Positions 46,747 to 55,981 of a stretch of 64,000 bases of DNA are shown piece by piece. Location of the stretch: positions 310,001 through 374,000 of the forward strand of contig JAGTJM010000020.1 in assembly GCA_020747015.1 (NCBI GenBank). The letters are read 5' to 3'. Under the pieces are notes generated by a model, which was not told where the DNA came from, did not search any database, and saw only the letters and a program-made list of their open reading frames with translations. The position numbers were made by a program, and so were the translations under genes. This stretch comes from Pyrenochaeta sp. MPI-SDFR-AT-0127. Taxonomy: Eukaryota > Ascomycota > Dothideomycetes > Pleosporales > Cucurbitariaceae. Each line of letters starts with the position of its first letter. Position 1 is the stretch's first letter.

Positions 46747-47596
46747 GTAATTGAATTGAGACACTGCTTAGTTTGGACTCCCTTAAGAAGGATGAATGAT
46801 GTAGATATATATTTCCTATGGACCAAAAGGAATCAAGTATTATGATGTTACAACGCACTAAGTTTTATTTCTCTTCAACTGCAAATATGAAGACATGAAT
46901 TGAAAGAGAACATGACAATTCTGATCAAGTCTTTCAATCGAACTCAACCTTACAGTTAACATCAGAAGTCTCACATGATTTCACTTAGTAGGCAATTAAA
47001 TCATCGTCTAATGTTGAAAACAGACTTTGCCCAAGTGTCTGCAGTTAGGAATTGCTAGGTCGTTATGCTACAGTATGTCTTCACTAGAATTCTTGATCTA
47101 CTGCCATCAACTCTATGGTAAGGCCATACGTTCGTGACGCTGAAAGTCTTGATGCGGCTGTGAAGGTGCACGCTTGAAGCTGGTGTTTCCAGTGCGACTT
47201 CGCCACATTTTCACAACGAATTTCTTCTTGATTATTTGCCCGTCATGGCAACGGTCGCCAGGTTCTGGGGTCATTACACACTCTCTACACTGGACCTGAT
47301 CGCTCATCTTTGTTATATTACTTGGGACTGTTAGTTTGGCAGACGATTGTGTCGGGTCTGCGCATCTATTGAAGTTACCATTCCAAATCCAAAGCCTCAT
47401 TACATGCGAGATGACGGTATTGTACAGGTGCGAATGAAACTAGTGTGTAATAAGACAACTAAAAACTCCCATGCAGCATTGGTGTCATGTACTACGCGAC
47501 TCCTCTCCAAAAGCCAAGCGTGAACGAGCGTCTTCACGACACGAAGTGCTAAGGACCACCTGGCAATTTGTAGATCTGAAATATCACCAACCTCAA
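46747..47596. other. convergent intergenic region between two transporters
   Basis: No gene is supported. A minus-strand open frame at 47,113-47,400 contains a short Cys/Lys-rich stretch but no recognised motif. Confidence 0.45.
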
Positions 47597-49467
47597 TTAC
47601 ACCACGCGACCCTTGACTTGTTTGATGTTCTTGATGTTAATATCACGCCAGAACGAAGCCGCAATCAGAGCGACTGACACCATACATATGCTCGTGATTA
47701 GCATAAGTCTCTGAGAGTCTGCATAGGCTTGCGCAATACCCATCCTCTCTGGCGAACCCCACTTGTATGATAATTGCGTAGGTAGCGAAGCATAAATGCT
47801 CTTGATGTTGACACCTGCCGGTACATGCTTAACAAGGTTGTTGTAGAAAGTTCCCGTCCAGATAGCAGCCGACACAGTGCTGCCTGCTGCACTGCCAATC
47901 GAACAGAATAAGTTGAGGACGGCAATGATCACGGCCATATGCTGATGATCTGAGGGCGCCATCATAGCTAGTTCACCTGCGATGACGATACTACCTCCTG
48001 CAACCGCAGTGAAGATCTGCGTCATGACGATAAATCCGATACTTGTTCCCGGCTGCCTGAAATAAATCATCAATCCAATCGTCAGGATATCTATTGGCAG
48101 CGCAAAAAATACCGCAACCCACTTGAATCTGCCCGTGATCCTGATTGCCGGTCCCACGGCAGCCAAGCACCAGAAGCAAGACACAACGCGATATATGCTG
48201 CTGACGTAGCTCGCTTTTGTAACGTTCAGGCCCCAGACAACCTGAAGCATAGACCCAAAGTAAGAACCCCAGATGGCTTTGTTGAAGTAGACAAAGACGA
48301 ACATGATGCCAGCGAAGAAAACCGTTCGATCAAGGAGGAGCTTGTATGGGATAAAGGTTACTGGCGCGTAGAATTTCTCCCAAATGGGAAATGAGACGAG
48401 AAGGACGAAGCCGGCTACTATCATGCCTATTATCATGGGAGATTCCCACTTCTTAGCTTGATAGGACCATAAACTCATTGGGAGGAGGAAGAGGGCCATG
48501 CCTGCGGTCAAGATCAGGATGCCGATAAGATCGATGTCAACGCAGAATTTCTTGATCGCTTGTGCGCTCCATTCGATCTTGGTGGACTCGAGAAGACCCA
48601 GCTTCTTGGCTTTCCGATCGTTGTACAGGACTAAGATTGCCAATGGAATGACGACAATAGGTATGATGATACTGAAGATTCCGAATGCCCAGCGCCATCC
48701 TGGCCCGGCGAGTACCGATTGAGCAACAGGCCCGCCAACCCAGGTTGTGATCACGTAAGGAGAGGTTGCAAACGAGAGCATGAGTGCTCGATTCTTGAGT
48801 GTGGAGGTATCAGCGATGAAGACGGTCAGGATATATGAGACTGCTTGAGAACTAAGGCTTCATTAGTGATGTATCCCATGTGAAGCTAAAGAGTACTGAC
48901 CCGGTCGAAGAAAATACTTGAGCCGCCGCATAGGTCTCGACATTCCGGCATGAAGCCATCATGATGTAACCAACTATCCAAACGAATAACGACAACAAGA
49001 GGCCTTGTGGGCGGCCCCATGTATCCAGAAGTTTGGCCAAAGGAATTTTAGAAAGACCTCCAATGATGGAAGACATGATACCAGTAGCAGCCGTGAGCGA
49101 GTGTAGGCGAAAGGCGCTGGTGACGTAAGGATTCATGGCTCGGACGACAACTTCTTGGAGTGCCGTAACAAAGTAGATCCACCAGATGCTTGAACCCAGT
49201 TTAGTCTCTATAACGGGTTGGGTTATTTGAGAGAGCTTACATGACATAGGCCCCGATGAGATGGTATTTTGTCCAGACAATGGCTGCAGCTTCGACAGCC
49301 TTGACACCAGCTTGCGCACTACTGGACAAGCTTTCTTCGTCTGACGCCTTCTCGGATGCAGTATTGGAGTTGGCTCCTTTTTCGAAATCTACAGTGACGT
49401 GATCTTGAGTCTCGACAGGCGTGACCTCATCATTGGGTTTATTTCTGGAGAGGTTAAGAAAACCCAT
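47597..49467 (-). CDS. siderophore-iron transporter (MFS, SIT/MirB-like)
   Basis: Three exons on the minus strand: 49467-49241, 49188-48901, 48851-47597 (589 residues). The N-terminal tail is hydrophilic and Ser/Glu-rich, as in SIT proteins. Diagnostic stretches are IWWIYFVTALQEVVVRAMNP, LHSLTAATGIMSSIIGGLSK, LLDTWGRPQG and SQAVSYILTVFIADTSTL. Later come APVTFIPYKLLLDRTVFFAG and FCSIGSAAGSTVSAAIWTGTF, and about 14 membrane helices are present. The family imports ferric siderophores across the plasma membrane in low iron. Exon 2's start (acceptor TTCAAG) is inferred from frame and family sequence. A group of GATA elements about 370-400 bp upstream fits repression by a SreA-type GATA factor (inference). 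Confidence 0.92.
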
Positions 49468-51457
49468 GCTGGGCTATTACGGAGTGCAAATCGATGAGTC
49501 AATCAGAAGAGGTCAGCCGCGATGACCGTGTCACAAGCAGCAGCAAGGAACAGAAGATCTTTTGTACTTTTTCGTATCCAGTCCATTCCTACTTCGCCCG
49601 TCCCATGCTTGAGATATTATCCACTTCCAACACTTCTAGGCATATACGGCACCGTAGTCGACCCATCGATGTTGATCAGGATCCATTATGTCTCGTGCCG
49701 CCACCAAAAGGGTACTACAACAAGGACCTAGGCTTCTTGGCAGCGCAAGCCTTTGTGATTCTATAGCAGATGAAATCAATTTGGATAGAGAGTGGAGTGA
49801 TGGCCCTGGTCGTCGGTCTTAGCGTCGAAAATTTGATCTGATTAGATCCTTCGATAATCTTATCATTGGTGAGAGGCTCCGCGGGAGTAAGCGCACACGG
49901 CCGAACCTCGGATTGCGGCCCACTGGCAATTCGACGTAAAGCAGGGTATGACAAGGGCTTTCTGTTATAACAAGCGTTGGGTAAGCTTTGATGTTAAAAT
50001 TTGACGTTGCTACCAAATCGAGAGAGAGTGTGGTGCGAGCAACAGGACGGAACGCCTTAAAATCTTCCGATAGCGGAAGGTGCTTTTCTCAAGAAACTTA
50101 GCTAGAATAGACTCTGTGTCATACGGAAAAGTGCAGATGATCCGTTGCATTAGCAAAATTACAAAGCTTTATAGTTGAGACATTTAACGCAGCATCCTAG
50201 TAAGAGTAGAGCCGTGTTATACCTGCCATAAGGGCTTAACTGATATCTCTAAAGCGCAAGATGCTCACTACACCTCTACTCTGTGCTTATTTACATTTAG
50301 AGCTTTCCTAACAGTATCCATGACACTAAATTTGGTCAGCAAGATGAATATGTGACAAATCAGTTTAAGTATATTCCCTTTCAACCTAATTCAGAGTGGC
50401 AACTTTAGACGCGATCTGCTGTGGCAGATGCGAGTTACGCTTTTTAGTTGGGAAAAGATATGGTTTGACACATCCATGGGGGCAATCACGCTCCTGGGCG
50501 TTGAATAGATAGACCTTGAAGTATTCTTCTTCCACAGCTCAAGCATTGACTCGGGTTGCAAAAGCTCACTCTTGTGGGCTTTTATAAGATTGCGAAATTG
50601 TGCTAAGATGTGTCCATCTCTGAATATTATGTTGGATGTAAGGATCGATTCAAAAGTGAAAAGCCAGGCTGACGATTAAATCCATGAAGACGGCCGTCGG
50701 GGCATGGCGTCAAGCGAAAAAACGCAGTAGGTTATTTTAGAAGATTTAGGTGTAGTGAGATCGCGATAATGAGCTACACATGAGGCTCCTACAACAAGAG
50801 ACGAGACCATGGTAGAGTGGGTGCATGTCGCTCATCTCTTTTGCAGCCCCCTCCCCTTGCGATGCCATTTTGACAACCGTGTCTTCCTGCGACCGCCCTT
50901 CTCACCAAACCCGCCAATTATTGAGTTTTCAACATTTCTAAATATAGCTATTTGGCCATACATGGCGCTCGATACTTTCGTTGAAAGCCATAGGAAGCGT
51001 CGAATAAGAGATGATGGAACATGACCAGAGTAGAAAGAAAAGTAAGCTTTCTTTGCATAATCGTCACCAGGCCAAAAAAAAACCCTCAGATCGTAAGTTA
51101 TCAACGAATAGAGGGATTGAGGAGCCAGCTCCGGATTGTCCAATTGTCGCGCTACGATATCAACCGTGCGAATCGACGTGTCCAACAATTGTACCCCTCA
51201 TTGCCCCACTGTTTACAAACACTTGTGCAGATGAGCACTTTACGGGTTTGGCGTCGGAAAAGCAGGTTCTCGCATCTATAAATGAGCCGTGATTCCATTT
51301 TGCCCAAGCTCTTCATCGCGAAATCAACCCAATTCTCATAGCAATCAACATCACCAACCACACCGCCCCATTACGGTACGATGCTGTCATCGAAAGAGCA
51401 CCATGGGGCTATGAAACCCCTCCTCTTCGCTCAAGGATTCTGTCTCGTGGTCAAGTA
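49468..51457. other. 2-kb region upstream of SIT and THI5 genes
   Basis: Partly AT-rich (especially about 50,040-50,760) with no coding signal on either strand. It contains the divergent control regions of the siderophore transporter and of THI5. Confidence 0.45.
49836..49864. promoter_or_regulatory. clustered GATA elements upstream of the SIT gene
   Basis: ATCTGATTA at 49836-49844 is one mismatch from the fungal iron-GATA consensus ATCWGATAA. GATAA at 49853-49857 and its inverse TTATC at 49860-49864 follow. The group lies about 370-400 bp upstream of the siderophore transporter start. Confidence 0.4.
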
Positions 51458-51543
51458 ATGGATGTCGGCATGGCATCGTCAGGTACCCATCTCAACCATC
51501 TGAAGCAAAGCATGGCGGGTGTTCAAGTCAGCGACAACCCGCT

Positions 51544-51630
51544 GTCCCTACTTGGGGCGGCAGGCTGCTGTTGGCTTGTTCTGAGATTACACCGTTCAAA
51601 CTTGATCTGGGCAATTCCAGCGAAAGGACT
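51544..51630 (+). promoter_or_regulatory. TPP riboswitch (THI element) in the THI5 leader
   Basis: The conserved TPP aptamer blocks appear in order: GGGG at 51554-51557, CTGAGA at 51581-51586, an ACC at 51591-51593, CTTGATCTGG at 51601-51610, CCAGCG at 51617-51622 and AAAGGA at 51623-51628. A P3-like stem GCAGGC/GCTTGT (with two G-U pairs) precedes CTGAGA, and GTCC (51544-51547) can pair with GGAC (51626-51629) as P1. It sits in a probable leader intron (GTACCC at 51483; TACTAAC branch at 51671-51677; TAG end at 51685). In Neurospora crassa NMT1, such aptamers control alternative splicing of leader introns so that high TPP lowers expression. The same mode is likely here. Confidence 0.88.
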
Positions 51631-51707
51631 ACTGCTGCTTCCTGATGTCCCCTTTCCCCACCTGTTGGCGTACTAACTAGCGTAGCAACTTCTGAACCCG
51701 CGTGAAC

Positions 51708-52866
51708 ATGTCTACCGACAAGATCACTTTCTTGACCAACTGGTGCGTCATGCATCCAGATTGGGGGGAAGACATGCTGACAATGAACAGGCATGCCACT
51801 CCGTACCATGCGCCTCTATATCTTGCTCAGAGCAAGGGCTACTTCAAAGATGAAGGTATCAAAGTCGCTCTGCTGGAGCCCAACGACCCAAGCGTATGTC
51901 TCGCTCGAGCATACATCACCTCCAAAAGCTCACTTGATGCAGGACGTCACCGAAATCATCGGCTCCGGCAAAGTCGATCTTGGGTTCAAAGCCATGATCC
52001 ACACCCTTGCTGCTGCAGCGCGTGGATTTCCTGTGCAGTCCATTGGCTCCTTGCTCAACGAACCCTTCACGGGAGTTGTGTACCTCACCTCCTCCGGGAT
52101 CACGCCTGACTTTACCACTCTCAAGGGTAAAAAGATAGGCTATGTTGGTGAGTTCGGCAAGATTCAACTTGACGAATTGACTGCCCACTACGGTATGTCA
52201 CCCTCTGACTACACCGCCGTGCGCGTCGGCATGAATGTCACTCGTTCCATCATCACAGGCGAGATCGACGCCGGCATTGGTCTTGAGAACGTCCAAATGG
52301 TCGAGCTCGAGGAATGGCTCATCAGCCAGAACCGTTCGCGCGATGAAGTCAAGATGTTGCGCATTGACGAGTTGGCTCAGCTCGGTTGTTGCTGCTTCTG
52401 TAGCATCTTGTACATCGGCAACGACGCCTTCATCGCACAGAATCCCGAAAAGGTTCGTGCCTTTCTGCGTGCATGCAAGCGAGCGACAGACTTTGTGCTT
52501 GCCTCGCCTGACCAAGCGTGGGAGGAGTTCTGTGTGTTCAAGTCCGCCATGAACACCACTACGAACCGCAAGATCTTCGAGCGTAGCTTTGCCTACTTCA
52601 GCCCTGATCTCCAGAACGTCAAGCGGGATTGGGAGAAGGTGACTCGGTACGGGAAGAGGCTTGGTGTACTCGACGAGGGCTTCAAGCCTAACTATACTAA
52701 TGAGTACTTGGCTTGGGGCCTTGTGGAGGAGGCCGAAGATCCCACTGGTGATCAAAAGAGGATGGTGGTACTGCAGGAGGATGTGAAAGAGCATGGTGGC
52801 TTCAAACGCCTTGAGTCTATGGCTGCGAAGACGGTTGTTGGGGCTGCTGCTCCAGCTCCGATCTAG
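51708..52866 (+). CDS. THI5: HMP-P synthase of thiamine biosynthesis (THI5/NMT1)
   Basis: Three exons: 51708-51742, 51791-51893, 51943-52866 (353 residues), with introns of 48 and 49 bp. The joined start is MSTDKITFLTNWHATPYHAP. Lys62 and His66 (in FKAMIHTLAA) fall at the positions known from yeast Thi5, where Lys62 holds PLP and His66 is consumed as a substrate. The iron-binding CCCFC motif is at residues 195-199. The enzyme forms 4-amino-5-hydroxymethyl-2-methylpyrimidine phosphate from PLP and its own histidine in a single-turnover reaction. The yeast proteins are about 340 residues, so length is normal, with a slightly longer C-terminus ending in an Ala/Pro tail. Controlled by the TPP riboswitch upstream. 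Confidence 0.96.
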
Positions 52867-53260
52867 ATTCGAAGTCCTCCGATCACTCGTCTCTAATGGG
52901 GATTATACTGGAGCTTCACTCTTTTGCTCCACTTGAGTTCACTGTCGATTTAACTCTGATTGTGAGAATTACATTCACTGATCCAATCTTTTGAATCATA
53001 TCATCGTGCTTCCGCGCTGCTTTTTTCCACGCTTACATACCTCGCGATTGCCCATTCCTTACTCCTTTACAATCCACCTTACTCACAGCCTCTGGATTAA
53101 AAGCTCTCTTCCGCTCTGATAGACCTCAAATTTTCTTGCGACTCTACATAACCCACAGAGGTGATGTTGGAATGGCGTCTTCATAACGTTGATATCATTA
53201 TCAGTGGCGAAAAGCCATTGTTCATCTTGTAGCAGAGCCCTGTATAGTTCTTGGTGTCAA
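52867..53260. other. convergent 3' region
   Basis: T-rich 3' flanks of THI5 and of the HET-domain gene. No gene seen. A minus-strand frame near 53,181-53,390 overlaps the HET gene end and could mean an alternative last exon. Confidence 0.45.
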
Positions 53261-55375
53261 TCACATAAGCCGTACCGTCTCTTTTCGAAAGGTGGCCTTG
53301 CGACCCTTTTCCCGAGCTGGGAGAATCGCTTCCAATAGTTCCTGTGTGGGAAGGACACCAGGTTTCAACTCGGGCAAGATGGCGCACCACAAACCAACGC
53401 GAGAGAAAATGCCAGGAGTGGTTTCATGCACTATGAGGAATACAAATTGGTACACCTTCTGCTCTGCGGATAGCGTTCCCATGCTCATATACAATGCTTT
53501 TACCTCTTCACCACCCCACTGCCTATTGTCGTCGTAAAAGACTGTGTTATTGGCACTCATACGAATCACGGGATCTTTGCCTCCCTCTTTGGGATACACT
53601 GAGAACAGGCGGGTAGTAATTACCCAGGTGGTAATGTTGATGCATGGAAGGAAGTCGTCAGGACTGCTATGGCTCAAATGTGTGATCAGACCAATCAAGT
53701 CTACCTCCTCTCCTGTATGTGTAATGAAGCGGAAGGCTGCATTCTCTGCTTCGATAGAATCACCCCATGGAGTCTTCGCGACTAGTTGATCACACTCAAA
53801 CACGAGATTGTTCATTGAGTTGGGACTCATCGATTTATATGCTGCCCAAGTCCAAGAAGGGAACTGATTTGGTCCTTGGTTAGGTTGAACCATGGGCATA
53901 CTGGTGCCTGAATTCTCAAGTCGCCATGTCAGACCGAACGCAAACGAGCGCCGTAAGAAGTCGCCATTCTTGAAATGGTCGATTAGTGGTATACCATAAA
54001 AATGTGCTACGCGCATATTGTGCGAGACGTCGCTCGCAAGTCTATGCAGAATCCCTTCAAAAGCAGCCAAGGCATCTGAGCCAAATGAAAGATGGCGTGG
54101 GAAGTACTCTTGAAGCCGATCGTAAGGGGCAAAATGGTGGTTTCCAACACCACCAGACGGCCAGACTCGTAGATCTCGCCATCTTTGGTCACTCTGGAAT
54201 CCTTCGTCTATCGCCTCGAAAAAATGGGCTTCCTCGCATTGGAAGTACAGTTGGGATTTGGAGAAAACAAGGCGCCTGGGGGAAAGTAGCGCTTCTTGAA
54301 AAGTCCTAGGGGGCGGAAGCACGGAATTAGTGTATATTTCATATGCATCTGCGGTGGGAATTTCATACCATCCACGCGTATTCCATCGAGAGGTTTTGAG
54401 CTCTTCTCGTAAGTCTTGGAATAGAATGAATGAGTAAGGTCCTATTGCGAGCTGCCTTTGTGCGTGTCGCAAGGTTCCTCGAACTCCAGGTAGGCCGCTA
54501 GACGCATCACTACTGCCTACTGCGACAATTGTGAGTACCGCACACCCGTAGATCAGATGCATAGATGCGATGGCATTATGCTTGTCTTCAGGGTTGGTTT
54601 GGCTGATGCAGTACTGATCAACCCAAAGTTGAGGTATGCCAAGTTCCAAAGCTACGAAGATCGCGTCCTCGATAGTCTTTGGGACCAGTTCTGGAAGGTC
54701 TGGGCCACAAAGATTGGCATGAGAATATGATTGGCCCCAAACATAGCTTAGACAAATGTAAGGTTCACCCTCTCGCGCAAGTCTAACTTGCCTCGTCTTA
54801 CAATCAATGATACTCAGCGGAATTCCTAAAGGTCGCCGGACAGAACACGTACTTCCAGATCTTGAAGAGTGGTACATTTCGCAACGACCAATCCACGTTT
54901 CCACGCGGCCTAGGTCTGCCCGAACGGCATCAACTAATCTTCCAGGTCCGATCCTCTGCGCTCTGTGTTTGTATTGTGATATGGGCGGTTGCAATGGAAA
55001 GCACTGAAGAATCCGGTCCGGAAAAGCTTTGTTCTTGATTGTGAAATACCTCATATGTAGATAGAATTCCTGCATGACCAGATGTTGGATAACCAGGATA
55101 GAATCTTTTGAGATGTGGTCTGGATTGAGCTCGACGCGATCCAAATCCTCACCATGTTCTGCGTTCGAATCTGACAGATCTTCGCCCCCCTGGAGGAAAT
55201 CCGAGAAGACGTTGCAGAGCATACAACACTCTTGGATGGAATCAGGCGAAACTGTGATGATGATTGGAGAAAATGGCCCCAGTTCTTGATTGTAATCATC
55301 GTCTAGGCGAAGTGACTCGCATCGTTCACATAATCCTTTGATGTCCTCAGGTACAGACGTTGTCACCTCTGGCAT
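53261..55375 (-). CDS. HET-domain protein (heterokaryon incompatibility type)
   Basis: Two exons on the minus strand: 55375-54369 and 54305-53261 (683 residues). The 63-bp intron (GTATGA...CCTAG) is a multiple of three without stops; removing it restores the HET motif RWNTRGWTFQEALLSPRRL. The other HET blocks are EPYICLSYVWGQ (about 205-215) and LWVDQYCISQ (250-259). N-terminal cysteine pairs (CERC, ECCMLC) may bind metal. The C-terminal half is unrelated to known partners and has no NACHT, ankyrin or WD repeats. HET domains trigger localised cell death when incompatible hyphae fuse and are related to TIR-like folds; most family members have no known partner. Whether this one acts in self-recognition is unknown. 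Confidence 0.92.
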   Translation of the reverse strand: MPEVTTSVPEDIKGLCERCESLRLDDDYNQELGPFSPIIITVSPDSIQECCMLCNVFSDFLQGGEDLSDSNAEHGEDLDRVELNPDHISKDSILVIQHLVMQEFYLHMRYFTIKNKAFPDRILQCFPLQPPISQYKHRAQRIGPGRLVDAVRADLGRVETWIGRCEMYHSSRSGSTCSVRRPLGIPLSIIDCKTRQVRLAREGEPYICLSYVWGQSYSHANLCGPDLPELVPKTIEDAIFVALELGIPQLWVDQYCISQTNPEDKHNAIASMHLIYGCAVLTIVAVGSSDASSGLPGVRGTLRHAQRQLAIGPYSFILFQDLREELKTSRWNTRGWYEIPTADAYEIYTNSVLPPPRTFQEALLSPRRLVFSKSQLYFQCEEAHFFEAIDEGFQSDQRWRDLRVWPSGGVGNHHFAPYDRLQEYFPRHLSFGSDALAAFEGILHRLASDVSHNMRVAHFYGIPLIDHFKNGDFLRRSFAFGLTWRLENSGTSMPMVQPNQGPNQFPSWTWAAYKSMSPNSMNNLVFECDQLVAKTPWGDSIEAENAAFRFITHTGEEVDLIGLITHLSHSSPDDFLPCINITTWVITTRLFSVYPKEGGKDPVIRMSANNTVFYDDNRQWGGEEVKALYMSMGTLSAEQKVYQFVFLIVHETTPGIFSRVGLWCAILPELKPGVLPTQELLEAILPAREKGRKATFRKETVRLM

Positions 55376-55981
55376 TGTGTGCTCTTGCTAACAAATCATA
55401 AATATGTGGGCAGACATAGAAGCAATCATCAATTGTCCTTAAAAACAGGATTCCATCTCTTAGCCGGCGAACCGATGCCACCTCGCAAGCCTGCCCTAGG
55501 CTCTCTGCCAATTGGCACCGCAAAGTTGCCAGGTATTTAATCCAATGTGTTGTAGAGTGCTAGTTGCACAGCTTTCTGCTCTCTACTATGCGGCGTTCAA
55601 ATCCACGACTCAAAACATTAGCATGCCCCGGGTTGTGATCGATGTTGTATATCTGGGAATGAAAATATGATCAAAACCGAAAAGCCCAGATCATAATTTA
55701 GCGTAGCAGAAGTGGTGCAAAGTTGGCCAGGTTAGCTAGGCAGCCATGCAACACACTTTATGCTCAGCCTCTCTAGCTCTGCAGAACCCCGCATACCCAG
55801 ACAAAAGATATTGGGGCAACTCGTATTCAGCTTGCCAAGACAAGACATTTTCACATTGGTGGAAGGTGTGTAGGGTTCTGTGAAACTGTGATAGTCTCAA
55901 TAGTTTGAAAAGGACTAAAAATATAGCAGGATATGACTATACCGCAGAAAAGAAGAGCATGTCTTACCCAAAATGATGCCT
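55376..55981. other. promoter region of the HET-domain gene
   Basis: About 600 bp between two minus-strand genes, without coding signal. Confidence 0.5.
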
